From Isoetes taiwanensis (Eukaryota; Streptophyta; Lycopodiopsida; Isoetales; Isoetaceae): a stretch of DNA of 64,000 bases. The translations under genes were made by a program, and so were the position numbers. Location of the stretch: contig JAJEKV010000052.1 of assembly GCA_021234155.1 (NCBI GenBank), forward strand, positions 4,879,606 to 4,943,605, read 5' to 3'. How positions within the stretch are numbered: position 1 is the first letter of the stretch; each line of letters starts with the position of its first letter. Shown here piece after piece: positions 44,413 to 54,702 of the stretch. The notes under the pieces were generated by a model, which was not told where the DNA came from, ran no database searches, and saw nothing but the letters and a program-made list of their open reading frames with translations.

Positions 44413-45725
44413 TATGCCCCAAAAACAAGGGGCTGGTCCCTTCAGCCCGAATAAATTGCAAGTTGAGAAGGAGCAGCCTGCAGATCAGAATGAATGGTTT
44501 AACTTTTTTGTAAGGAAATCATTTGATAGACATTATTGTGGATTGCCCCAAATGCGGGGCTACGGATGAGAATGTCAGTCCATGAAATCAACTGTATACA
44601 AGAGATCATGGAATAGCATGGCACAGATTGTATGGTTGAAGTGGACGAAGAAGTTTACAACCACCAGTACATGACATAAGGCAAGGCGTGGATGGTACAT
44701 CTGTCTTATAACTTACTTATAGAGCTTTTAATGGTTAACAAGTGTAGACAGACTAGTGGACACAACTTGTATGCAGACAAGTTGGTAGTTTGAACAAGTG
44801 AAGATGATAAGAAATCTTGGTGTTTGAATAAGTGAAGATGATGGGACAACTTGGTAGTTTGGAGGGGCAAGTATCCAGCACTTGTGATAAAGAACAAAAA
44901 TGTATGACTCAACTTGTATGCAGACAAGTTGGTAGTTTGAACAAGTGAAGATGAAAAGAAAACTTGGTGGTTTGAAAAGTGAAGACGATGGGATAACTTG
45001 GTGATTTGGAGAAACGAGTATGGGGAGACAATCTGGTATGCAGACCAGCACTTGTGATAAAGAACAAAAATGTATGACTCAACTTGTATGCAGACAAGTT
45101 GGTAGTTTGAACAAGTGAAGATGAAAAGAAAACCTGGTGGTTTGAAAAGTGAAGACGATGGGATAACTTGGTAATTTGGAGAAACGAGTATGGGGAGACA
45201 ATCTGGTATGCAGACCAGTATAATATTTGAACAGACGCTTGCATGCAGGCAAGTCCATAATGCAATGATATTGAATCCAATTCTTGATCGTTAACCATTA
45301 CCACATCAAGGTCCTGCAAATGCCAGCCATTCTCAGATGCACGTTAGAACATTGCTATAAAGAATCATCTCAACTTCTAGTCCTTGTACTCAACCTTGTT
45401 ACTACGGTGCAATTTTTAAGACCCTAAAAAGACCCTGAAAATAAATCAAGACCAACGGACATGACTTACAGCAACAATTGCATGTCTAAAAACAAAACGT
45501 CTAAGTGAAGCTGACCCTATATAATAGCTAAAACTTACGATTCAAACTACAATGGACCTTACCTTCCTAATGTATCTTAACATGACTTTCTGCCCTTGAT
45601 TGAACCTTGATGACCCTATGACAAATAGCCAAAATTTGCAAACTAGACTATGCTATAGACCTCTAAACTATCCTAATGCAAGCATATCTTTCTGCCCCAA
45701 AATAGAGCTTTGTGCCTTGAACCTG
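44413..45725 (-). repeat. 3' untranslated region with about 170-bp tandem repeats
   Basis: Units at 44881-45050 and 45051-45220 are almost identical; a partial unit precedes them at 44756-44880. The unit carries aacttgtatgcagacaagtt, itself a small palindrome. The purine-rich ggggcataa just inside the LTR (44413-44421, minus) may be the polypurine tract. Tandem repeats at this place are known for Tat/Ogre-type elements. Confidence 0.7.
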
Positions 45726-48566
45726 TCAAGGCCAGTATTTCTTGAGATATTTAAGATTTGCAGGGTTGGGCAATAAGCGAAGATCACTATCCTGCAACCA
45801 GTATGAATGCTGCCCTGCTCTCCCAGCAACAAAGAACGGTCCTTCCCAACGAGGCTGAAATTTCTTAATCTTTTGCTCTCTGTTCCACTTTAGCACCAGT
45901 TCCCCCTCCTCAAATTCACCTTGAAGGTTCTGCTTCCTTTGAAAATACGCTCTATCTTTGGCTTTCTTCATCTGCAAATTCATTTCACACATCCACCTAT
46001 CCTCTTCTAATTGCAATATTTGTTCGAATCTAGCTTTCAAAGGATCGTTACTTATCTCCATCTCTAAGGCATATTTCAGGGAAGGTAGTTCAATATCGAT
46101 AGGTAGCAATGCTTCCGTGCCGTAAACCAATTTAAATGGAGAATAACCTGTGGCTGGTTTCCAAGCAGTCCTATAAGCCCATAATGCAGTATTCAACTTT
46201 TCATGCCAATCTTTCTTTGATGCTAAAACTGTTTTCTTCAAAATACCCATTAATATCTTATTCGTTGATTCGGCCTGGCCATTACCTTCCGGGTAGTACG
46301 AAGAGCTTTTTACATGTTTGATTCTCAACCTGGTCACTAACTCCTCTATTACTGTATTGAGGAAATGTGTGCCACGATCTGTCAAGATCTTTTTTGGAAT
46401 CCCAAATCTACAACACAAATGCGTAAAGATAAAACCGGCTGTGTTCTCGGCTGTAGCTTTTCTTAATGGAACTGCCTCCGCCCATTTGGTAAACAAGTCC
46501 GTTGCTACTAAAATGTATTCGTGTTGTGCCGATGACGGCGGATCTATTGGTCCTATGAAATCCAAACCCCATATTTCAAAGGGTTCACATGAGTCAACTG
46601 CGCCAAGCTCTCCTGGATGAAACTTCCCTAACCCAAATATCTGGCACTCATGACAATGCTTGACATACTCTTGACAATCTTGATGAAGAGATGGCCAAAA
46701 ATAACCTGCCCTAATGACCTTCTTTGCTGTAGCCCTTCCTGCCATATGACCACCACAGATGCTGCTATGGCAGTTGGCTATAGCTATGAGCTGCTCTTCT
46801 TCATCCAGACATCTTAGCAATACGCCTTCCATAGTTCTTCGACATAATATATCTCCTACTAAGACATATGAAAGACAATTTAATTTAAATCTTCGCAGTG
46901 CTTTTGCTGATAAACCTGTGGGTAAAATCTGATCATCCAAGTATGACTTGATCGGTGTCATCCATGAAGGTTGGGAGCAAATGTACATATCATACTCATT
47001 CATTCCGCTACTTACTCCTGCTCTATTACTGGCAAGTCTATTTTCTCCCACTATTAAGTCATCCACCAGCGCACTCTCTTCATTATCCATATTGATACCT
47101 TGCGCTTCTAAATCATAACTGTAAAATGCATAGGGCAGGTACTTACTCGGATTTCTGACTCCATCGTATAGTTTTACCTCTATGAGATATTCTTGCAACC
47201 TTACAGCCCATTTATGAAGTTTAGCCGTTCTTGCAAACTTTCCATAAAGCAATGGCAGCGGGTTTTGCTTCATGTATATTGTCACCTGTACGTTCATAAA
47301 ATAATGGCCACACTTGTCTACCAAATGTTTAAGTGCTGCTGCATACTTTTCCAGTTTAGGGTATTTTTCCTCGGTGATTGACCATTGTTTTCCCACATAC
47401 ATGACCACTCCACTGAGTTGGCATAGGGCAATCCCTGTAGCCCACTTTGTTACTGTAATATAAGCTGTAAATGGTTTGTCTAGTGCAGGTGATACTAGGA
47501 ATTGTCTATTTGCCATAATCTGCAACAATTCGTCCCATGCTTCTTGGCATTCATCTGTCCAATGGACTGAAATGGATTTGCTCCTACCTTTTGGGACTTG
47601 CCCCTGTCTAGTTAACTTAGAAATGGGGCTCAAGATGTGAGACATATTTGGGATATGCATTCTTAAAAAACTCACCATTCCAATGAGTCCTTTTACTGCT
47701 TTTAATGTCCTAGGTGGCTGCAGTGTACGCAACATCTTTATTTTGTCTTCCGCAATCCTTATGCCTTCTATAGAGACTTCATGCCCCAAAAGTACTCCTT
47801 TGTTAGTGAAAAAAATGCACTTGGAAGGATTTAGGCATACCTCAAACTTTTTACAAAGTTCGAAAATTTGTCGAAGTTGAGAAAAGTGTCCTCCTTTTGA
47901 AGTTGCCAAGCACAAGTCATCCAAGAATATCCTAAGCAAATCTGATGGGATATCCTTGAATATTCTACTCATAGCTCTTTGAAATGTGGCAGGCGCGTTC
48001 ATAAGACCGAATGGCATCCTTCTCATTGCATACGTACCCCATGGAGTTATAAACGAGGTCTTTGACTGATCATCATCTTTAATGTAGACTTGGTTGAATC
48101 CAGAAAAGCCGTCCATAAACGAATATATCTCCTTACCTGCCACTGTATGCAATATCTCTTCTTGAAAAGGCAAAGGGTAAAAATCCTTGAGTGTGGCTTT
48201 GTTTAGCTCTTGATAATCAACACAGATTCTTAATTTGCCATTTTTCTTAAGTACCGGCACTACACACGACACCCAAGATGGATTCTCAGATTTAAAAATT
48301 AATCCAGCTTGCAACATTTTCTGGATTTCGTCCTGCACTAGCATTAATAATGCTGGATTTATTCTCCGTAACTTTTGTTGTATGGGCTTAGCCCCAGGTT
48401 TCAGTTTTATCTCCAGTTCACATATTTCTCTAGAGACACCTTTCATTTCAGAATAATCATAAGCAAATACCTCTGCATATTCTTGAAATAATTGAGTAAA
48501 CTCGTCCCTTTCTTCTACATTAGCCGAAGCCCCCAATGCTAACTTCCTTTCTTTACCATTCTTCAT
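45726..48566 (-). CDS. Tat-like pol frame 2: RT, degenerate RNase H, integrase
   Basis: 946 codons are open. RT spans about 60-260 with CVDYQELNKATLKDFYPLP, FMDGFSGFNQV, MPFGLMNAPATFQ and the catalytic FLDDL at about 214-218. The following native RNase H region (about 350-470) keeps the fold's landmarks but not the usual acids: FTAYITVTKWATGIALCQ where TDAS is expected, and YPKLEKYAAALKHL in place of the usual EKELLA stretch. Integrase covers about 590-930: an HHCC finger ending CHECQIF, GLDFIGPID, LTDRGTHF and SSYYPEGNGQAES, so the DDE triad is complete. There is no chromodomain. It starts with ATG six codons after the previous stop and in the same frame. Confidence 0.9.
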   Translation of the reverse strand: MKNGKERKLALGASANVEERDEFTQLFQEYAEVFAYDYSEMKGVSREICELEIKLKPGAKPIQQKLRRINPALLMLVQDEIQKMLQAGLIFKSENPSWVSCVVPVLKKNGKLRICVDYQELNKATLKDFYPLPFQEEILHTVAGKEIYSFMDGFSGFNQVYIKDDDQSKTSFITPWGTYAMRRMPFGLMNAPATFQRAMSRIFKDIPSDLLRIFLDDLCLATSKGGHFSQLRQIFELCKKFEVCLNPSKCIFFTNKGVLLGHEVSIEGIRIAEDKIKMLRTLQPPRTLKAVKGLIGMVSFLRMHIPNMSHILSPISKLTRQGQVPKGRSKSISVHWTDECQEAWDELLQIMANRQFLVSPALDKPFTAYITVTKWATGIALCQLSGVVMYVGKQWSITEEKYPKLEKYAAALKHLVDKCGHYFMNVQVTIYMKQNPLPLLYGKFARTAKLHKWAVRLQEYLIEVKLYDGVRNPSKYLPYAFYSYDLEAQGINMDNEESALVDDLIVGENRLASNRAGVSSGMNEYDMYICSQPSWMTPIKSYLDDQILPTGLSAKALRRFKLNCLSYVLVGDILCRRTMEGVLLRCLDEEEQLIAIANCHSSICGGHMAGRATAKKVIRAGYFWPSLHQDCQEYVKHCHECQIFGLGKFHPGELGAVDSCEPFEIWGLDFIGPIDPPSSAQHEYILVATDLFTKWAEAVPLRKATAENTAGFIFTHLCCRFGIPKKILTDRGTHFLNTVIEELVTRLRIKHVKSSSYYPEGNGQAESTNKILMGILKKTVLASKKDWHEKLNTALWAYRTAWKPATGYSPFKLVYGTEALLPIDIELPSLKYALEMEISNDPLKARFEQILQLEEDRWMCEMNLQMKKAKDRAYFQRKQNLQGEFEEGELVLKWNREQKIKKFQPRWEGPFFVAGRAGQHSYWLQDSDLRLLPNPANLKYLKKYWP

Positions 48567-48584
48567 TATGGTGACATCGCATAC

Positions 48585-50567
48585 CTATTCCTCCTTTGCA
48601 ACATCTACGATCAAGATCGGATGTAACTGCTTCAGCTGATCTTCTTCTATATCCTCCTCCTTAATTGCGCCTTCACAAAGATGCTCAAATAAAGCAACCT
48701 TGCATACGGCATCAGCTTCGTAATTGTGGTCGCGTGGTACATGGCATATTTCCCAAAAGGAAAAATTTGCTAGTTTGGCACGAGCTTCATTACACAATTG
48801 CAATAATTGCTGATTTCGAACCTTATAAGTTCCAAGAACTTGATTGCAAACAAGCTGCGAATCACCTCTGATATGAAGGTGTGTAATTCTATATTTTTCT
48901 GCAATTGCTAGACCCGCCAATAATGCCTTGTATTCTGCTGCATTGGATGTACAATCATATAAGATTTCGCCTTTCCTTGCGAGCACCTCCATCTTCTCAT
49001 TTTTAAGCACTACTCCTGTGCAAGCTAGCTGCAATCTTTTGGAAATCCCTCCATCAAACCATAAATATGCACGGTTTTCAACATCCTCTTCTTTACCTAT
49101 CACTTCTTGCTTAAGAATTAGACAATTATCAATATCACTGATTTTGGTCAATGGGGTTACCTCTTTGTTGATGACCAACTGGCCCATCCCTTCGTCCAAT
49201 AATAAATCTTCTGTTTCTATAAAAAGCGCCTCGTCATTCTTCTCGATAAACTTCCTTCCATCACTATTATAGATATAAGCCACTCGTATTCCATCACTGA
49301 TACGACAATAGCCTTCGTCCCAAACCGGTCTAGCACCGACTGATTTTATCCATTTCCTGCCCAATAAAAGATCATAACTTGTGGGTTTACCTGGATCATC
49401 ATGAAAGGACACCACTATGAAATTGGCTGCCACTGTTATCTCTTCAACTGTCACCAGAACATTTGTCACAATTCCTATTGGACGCACTTTGTGTCCCGAA
49501 AAAGTACGTAATATCTGCGTGGTGGACTTATTCACTTTTAGGCCAAGCTGCATCATCACATTGTATGGCATAACATTGGAACCCGATCCACCATCTACAT
49601 AAACTTTTTCCAAGCGCTTCCCCTCCACTATAGCTTCACACTCAAAAATACCTGGATCTTCTACAACTTCGTCTATTATTATATTGCTTACCAAGCATTC
49701 TTCATCATTGTTGTTCACATTGTGCATAATGCTTTCCCCATTCTGCTCCAGTAGATTGAAGAGTTTTTGTTTGTACGAAGGGGCAACTTTAAGCAGGGTT
49801 AGTAAATCCATCTGCACTCTAGAACCTTTCAGTAACCGTTCTAAATCATGTGGACCTTCTGTTTCTTCTGTTCTCCTGGGTGTGATTGGTATGTTATTCC
49901 TAACATTGCTCAAAGAAATCTCTGCAGTGGGATCAGCCACTTTCAAACTGTATTTAGGTGGTGTCTTAGCGTGTTTGACTTGTGGAGGCACTGGGTTTCC
50001 TGGCAGCACGGGTTGTTGCCTTCCAATTTCACGTTTTGACATTTCACAATCTTGAGTATGGGTTTGCTGTCTTGTGACCACATTCAAGACTTTATCTTCC
50101 TCTTCAACCACATTTAGCTCTATGAGGTTGACGTTTGAAGTGGAGCTTGTGGCGCCGCCTTTGTTTTTTAATAAGTCTTGCCTAGATAAATATTGCTTCA
50201 CCCTGCACTTATCTTCCAAGTGACCAATCTCTTTGCAGAATGTGCAGACAGGGCATTCTCTGCCGAAATGTCCCTTCAAATTACAATTCGGACATGGTCT
50301 TGCATAACATGTATTCTCAGTGTGGCCAATTCTTCTACATACAGAACATTCTGGAACAGTTTTGGTTGCTTGCATTTTTAATGCTTCTGTTAACTGTTTA
50401 GACGTTTCCAGCAAGGTTTGCATTCCACTTTCTAAGCGATCCGTAGCTTTTGAAACCTCATTCTTTAGATCTTCTTCAAATCTGACTCTCCTTTCTTTCT
50501 TCTCATTTGTAATTGCATAACAGGCATGTATCTCAAGCCCTGCTCCCCCTCCCGAATAGCCAGCCAC
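48585..50567 (-). CDS. Tat-like frame 1: zinc knuckles, protease, extra RNase H
   Basis: 660 codons are open. Residues 74-121 hold CCHC-type knuckles (CSVCRRIGHTENTC, CPNCNLKGHFGREC, CTFCKEIGHLEDKC), the nucleocapsid. An aspartic protease lies at about 305-415 with YVDGGSGSNVM as active site and YDLLLGRKW near its end. Residues 498-625 are a plant/archaeal-type RNase HI: FDGGISK (D505), NAAEYKALLAGLA (E545), IRGDSQLVCNQV (D569) and HVPRDHNYEAD (D619). The frame ends in a single TAG, after which the RT frame follows in phase. The upstream gag part is in other frames. Confidence 0.88.
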   Translation of the reverse strand: MAGYSGGGAGLEIHACYAITNEKKERRVRFEEDLKNEVSKATDRLESGMQTLLETSKQLTEALKMQATKTVPECSVCRRIGHTENTCYARPCPNCNLKGHFGRECPVCTFCKEIGHLEDKCRVKQYLSRQDLLKNKGGATSSTSNVNLIELNVVEEEDKVLNVVTRQQTHTQDCEMSKREIGRQQPVLPGNPVPPQVKHAKTPPKYSLKVADPTAEISLSNVRNNIPITPRRTEETEGPHDLERLLKGSRVQMDLLTLLKVAPSYKQKLFNLLEQNGESIMHNVNNNDEECLVSNIIIDEVVEDPGIFECEAIVEGKRLEKVYVDGGSGSNVMPYNVMMQLGLKVNKSTTQILRTFSGHKVRPIGIVTNVLVTVEEITVAANFIVVSFHDDPGKPTSYDLLLGRKWIKSVGARPVWDEGYCRISDGIRVAYIYNSDGRKFIEKNDEALFIETEDLLLDEGMGQLVINKEVTPLTKISDIDNCLILKQEVIGKEEDVENRAYLWFDGGISKRLQLACTGVVLKNEKMEVLARKGEILYDCTSNAAEYKALLAGLAIAEKYRITHLHIRGDSQLVCNQVLGTYKVRNQQLLQLCNEARAKLANFSFWEICHVPRDHNYEADAVCKVALFEHLCEGAIKEEDIEEDQLKQLHPILIVDVAKEE

Positions 50568-51250
50568 GAGGAGAAGTATGGTTTGTAACTTCTTTTTCTG
50601 GTATTAAGGCTATGGTTTTTGCAATTTCCATGGCTTTGGAAAATGCTTTATGTATTGAGTCTAGGGCCCCTGTAGCTTGCAGTTTGCACATTTTCCTATA
50701 GACCTTAAACCGAGGTTCCAGACCTGCAACAAAGCTTTCAACTAGATAGATGGTAGGTGTTTCCACCCCTAATTGCCGGCATCTCACAATATAATCATTG
50801 AATCTTTCAAAGAAATGCAAAGAACACTTTCTCCCTGTTTAATGGCAAGAGTGCGTAATTCCTGCACCAACGTGCTTTTCGTAGGTAACACTCCAAACCT
50901 ATCTAAAAAGTTATGACGTAGGATATCCCATTGCCAAACACCACAACTTTCTTGGTACACATACCATGTTTTTGCTTCTCCCCGCATACATTGCCCAAAA
51001 ACCGTTGGTCTGCTTCCTTTCCTCTTACCATATTGGTCATAATAATCTTCAAATTGTACCAAAAATTCTTGAGGATTTTTGTGCCGTCGAAGGATGGTGC
51101 AACTGTAGGAGTGATTACTTCAATTTGGTATGGATACATTGGTGGTACTGCCCCTGACTTACTGGGCAGAACTGTATCAGCAATACCTTTAACTGGAACA
51201 TCATTCATCCCTATGGATTCTTGCGAGTCTTTGTCCTCTTCCATCTGCAT
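50533..51250 (-). pseudogene. Tat-like gag N-terminal and capsid region, frameshifted
   Basis: Three overlapping minus-strand frames (51250-50903, 51062-50784, 50820-50533) share one gag protein. The first has an acidic start and VAPSFDGTK. The second has QFEDYYDQYGKRKGSRP, GEAKTWY and NFLDRFGVLP, typical of the retrotransposon gag domain. The third has FFERFNDYIVRCRQLG and LVESFVAGLEPRFKV. Two or three single-base indels explain the breaks. Confidence 0.8.
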
Positions 51251-51296
51251 ATGTTTGGAAGGTGTATGCTACGCAAGCAAGCTCTCCACAATTTCC

Positions 51297-51347
51297 GTCC
51301 CACCAGGAGTGCCAAAAGATATTGGCGTATGTGGAGCTATACGCCAA
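51297..51347 (-). promoter_or_regulatory. PBS-like site and stem-loop after the 5' LTR
   Basis: The minus strand reads TTTTGGCACTCCTGGTGGGAC at about 51317-51297, similar to the TTGGCGACTC..GGGGA sequence after many plant gypsy LTRs. Just upstream, TTGGCGTAT and ATACGCCAA (51347-51322) form a perfect 9-bp stem. The LTR end lies somewhere between here and 51370. Confidence 0.5.
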
Positions 51348-51369
51348 CAATCTCTGTACTAGACAATAA

Positions 51370-53253
51370 CAATAAATGTACAAATTGTACTAATTCCAGC
51401 TTTTCCAAACCAGGGCTGAGACTTAGAATTCATTCAAGAGCAATAATACATGTACATGGACACACCCATGGATTTATCTCTTGTAAATAGAGGAACACCA
51501 GCTGCTGTAGCAGACTTTAAAAACTTGGATCATAAGATCTTAAACAGTCAGTTACAGTTATTTTATACATGCTTCCAGCTTTTTCAACATAGTTCTTCAA
51601 CATTCAAATACATAAAGGACAGCAAATCGGTCATTAAATGTAGAGGAGCACCTTGTGAATATCTTCAACCTTCCTTACAGTTATAGCAGAGGTTGCCCTC
51701 CTGTTCACAAGCTTTCAGACCAGTATCTTTTAGACCAGCATATACTGTCTGCTTCTGCAATAATAAAACCTGTAAAATTGTTCTTCATCTTCAATGGTCA
51801 AGGCTGAATGAATCCCATAAATCTGTATGTGCAAAATCGGTCATTAAATGTAGAGTAGCACTTTGTGAATATCTTCAACCTTCCTTACAGTTGTAGCAGA
51901 GATTGCCCTCCTGTTCACAAGCTTTCAGGCCAGTATCTTTCAGACCAGCATATACTGTTTCCTTCTGCAATAATAAAACCTGTAAAATTGTTCTTCATCT
52001 TCAATGGTCAAGACTGAATGAATCCCATAAATCTGTATATGCAATTCGAATTCAGAAATAAAACTCAAGAATCACAATATAATAATTTGGATAAGATGAC
52101 TGCACTCACAGGAGCTATTGTTTTTCCCCTGAGCCGTGGAACATGCCTCGGTTTTCTTCCTTTTATACCTCCAGACTTGGAATCCAATGAATCTCATGTG
52201 CGGTGCCTCTATCATTGCCGAAATTACCTGCAAAACCGTCGTGAAGCACCGAGATGGCATAGAACATTGAAGAACGGTTTCCATCTTTAGCATCGTGGCT
52301 TGTGGCTTGACCATAGCATTAGGGTTTCAGATTTTGGTTTCGAAGCCATTCTTGGCCCATGCTGACTAAACATCTACATGTAGCCATAGCATATGGAAAA
52401 ATAAAATTTGTGATGGAAAACCATTGGGCTATTTGTGAGGGAAAACCGGGAAAACCATTGGGCTTTATGTTTGACGGACGAGAAAATATAGCATATGTCC
52501 ATTACATGGGCAGGGTGCAACCAAGGGGCATAAAAGGGAATATGGAAAAGGTAAACAGAACTCTAGCCTCTGGCCTGATAATAATGGCGTAGTCCCTTGG
52601 TGACCTATTTTTCTTTTCTGTCAAGATTAGTGCTCCAAATATAACAAGAACACTCATTAGCGAGTAGATGTTTCCTGCATCTTTTTTTGCATTTTCGTAT
52701 TCAGTTCCCTTCATCATGACTACTGTTGATGGTGGTGGGATATGGATAAAAAGATATAGATATATATATGATCCTTTTGTGGCAAGTCAAGCGACCTTTT
52801 GCAGGAAATGGTGACATAAGGGTAATTGCTTTAAGACTACTGCTTGTTAATTGAAGGAATGAAGAAAGGATAAATTATTTTAGCAAGATAATGTGGACAA
52901 GGAGGAACAGGAGATCATGGAGACATGTAGATAATCTAGCCAGCATGGACTCAATAATGACCTCACAACCATACCTGTTTCCCTTCAAAAGTGCTCCTCG
53001 AACTTAACTTCAAAAGTGCTCCTCGAACTTAACGGCTCCGAAACTTCACCGACTTCTTGAGCTAATTACATCCAGTTCTTTTATCTTGTGAACTACTGCG
53101 TTGTTGAAGAAATGTTGTGTTCAGCTGGTGTCCTCCAATTTTAAGTCAATTGCTGCTTGAATTTCAAATAAGTCTCAGTTTTTCCCTGGATCGGATAAGT
53201 GGGTGACTTGTGCTAGGACCAAACATGTTATGTTGACCCCTTGTGGGTCAACA
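51370..53253 (-). repeat. 5' LTR of the Tat-like element
   Basis: Its outer end at 53253 is TGTTGACCC (minus), inside a palindrome with 9-bp arms. A TATA box TATAAAA lies at 52161-52167 on the minus strand. The host exon resumes at 53254 with the duplicated gtgcg. Confidence 0.85.
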
Positions 53254-53951
53254 GTGCGATTCTGCAAACTGTGGCATGGTTATTTATCTCTTTTGTTACA
53301 GTGCAATCAACTAGGAAAGGGGCCATTAGGTTTCCAGTAATTTTACGAGCATGGTGGATACTCTCATTTCTTTTATATGCTTTCCCAGCCACTTTCAGCC
53401 TGGTGCTTGCAGTCCACCACAATTATAACATAACTCAGGTGGTTAATGTTGCATCTTTCCCTGCTTATTTCCTTTTATTTCTTGCTGGAATACGAGGAAA
53501 TACTGGAGCATTAGTACCGCCATCCCAGCTTGAAGAGCCATTTCTAAAGAATACAAATCATGAATCATATTCTATGCCTGATCAGATCACACCTTACAGG
53601 ACAGCTGGAACCTTAAGTCTCATCACATTTTGTTGGATTACCAGCTTACTGAAGAAAGGGTCTAAAAAGCCACTAGAAGCTCAAGACATACCTTTACTGG
53701 GGGAAACAGAGAAGGCCTCAACAAATTATGACCTACTCTATAAAAGTTGGGTTAAATTGAAGGCAAATCACAGTTCTGGAAGTCGGGCAATGGTATACAG
53801 CCTATTACAGGCATATTGGAAACATGTAACACTAACTGCAGGCTTTGCAATGGCTAACATTTGTGCTTCATACACTGGCCCATACTTGCAAACACCCCAC
53901 TTGCAAGCATGCAGGAGAAGTTTCAAGACACTAAAGCTTGAAGAATATTGA
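53254..53951 (+). pseudogene. ABCC/MRP-type transporter N-terminal exon, right part
   Basis: ABCC proteins pump conjugates across the vacuolar or plasma membrane. The frame gives hydrophobic helices (VAWLFISFVTV, LRAWWILSFLLYAFPATF, FPAYFLLFLAGI) typical of the first membrane block, the linker PYRTAGTLSLITFCWITSLL that opens the first core domain, KPLEAQDIPLL, and the next helix ending in ASYTGPYL. These are characteristic plant ABCC features. After about 53890 the sequence departs from the family and stops at 53951, and no nucleotide-binding domains follow in the window. It is a partial gene, split by the retroelement upstream. Confidence 0.75.
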
Positions 53952-54202
53952 CATGGCTAACAGAACTATTAAGATGCATGATCCCACAAATTTCCGGCTT
54001 CCAACCAACTGCCATAGCCATCATCTTCGGCCACAATAGAAAACTGCCCCTCCTAGTCTGTCACGCGTGCAAATCTTGGCAGTAAACAAAAACTCCGTAA
54101 AATATTTAGGGTGAGATTGAAGTCCTGTTGTTGCTCTATCTCTATGTTTTTTTCTTTTGGCAGGGTGTTGAAGAGATGCTGTTTGTGCTTAGGTTCAGAT
54201 AT
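53952..54202. other. Spacer between the ABCC-like and LRR-kinase fragments
   Basis: No gene or repeat is recognised. An intron-like pyrimidine tract ending in ttttggcag lies at about 54145-54165. Confidence 0.4.
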
Positions 54203-54505
54203 TCAAGAGAAGTAATATCTCTGATTTTTGACGAAATGTTTCCGTCTAACTAAGCCCAAGCTGGATAGCGCAATGGATGTTACTCTGCCACTTGTACATG
54301 TGATTCCGGTCCACTGGCAAAGGGAAACAGAGCTGCCACTGCTACAGTATTTCAGAGGATCTGGCAGCTCTCTCAGCAGAGATTTTTTCAAATCTAAAAG
54401 CGCCTGAACTTGCTTTTGCTTCTCTAGGTCCTCTGCTTCTGCAGAACGCCCCAACGCAAATGCTAGAAACAACAATCTGGAGCAGAGCCCTGAATAATTC
54501 ATCAC
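54203..54505 (-). pseudogene. LRR receptor-like kinase, first exon only
   Basis: The frame starts MMNYSGLCSRLLFLAFALG, a good signal peptide, followed by KQVQALLDLKKSLLRELPD and CQWTGITCTSGRVTSIAL, the LRR N-terminal cap of plant receptor kinases. The cap ends in SLGL, and a donor-like GTTAGA follows at 54250-54245, as expected for exon 1. No repeats, membrane helix or kinase follow in the 250 bp before the next fragment, so the gene is truncated here or has been cut away. Confidence 0.7.
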
Positions 54506-54702
54506 GCCCTTGGAAAAACTGTGCTCGGTGGCGGCAATGTAGACTAAACCCGTGCCTCAGCTCGGCTATGGTGCCACAGCTCCGGAATGGTGCTTCCTCC
54601 AAACATTTTTATGAGTGCGGTGCCACCTCACCGTCCTTATTAATAAATAAATGATGCCACCTCATCCCATAACATTAATGCACCTAAAAATTTTACTTTT
54701 TT

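Larger units (their letters stand above)
40862..53253 (-). mobile_element. Tat-like Ty3/gypsy element with a fold-back LTR end
   Basis: Minus orientation: 5' LTR (to 51370 or slightly below), PBS-like site, gag frames, protease, extra RNase H, RT, integrase, tandem repeats, 3' LTR (44412-42563), then a further LTR copy in inverted orientation (42562-40862). The 5-bp duplication gtgcg flanks the outermost ends, and the host frame reads through when the element is removed. There is no chromodomain. The extra RNase H and the repeats between integrase and LTR point to the Tat lineage. Confidence 0.8.

Noticed and set aside
44728-45319. Minus-strand frames rich in Leu/Ser/Tyr at 44.7-45.3 kb
   Set aside because: They are read-through of the 170-bp tandem repeat in the element's 3' region.
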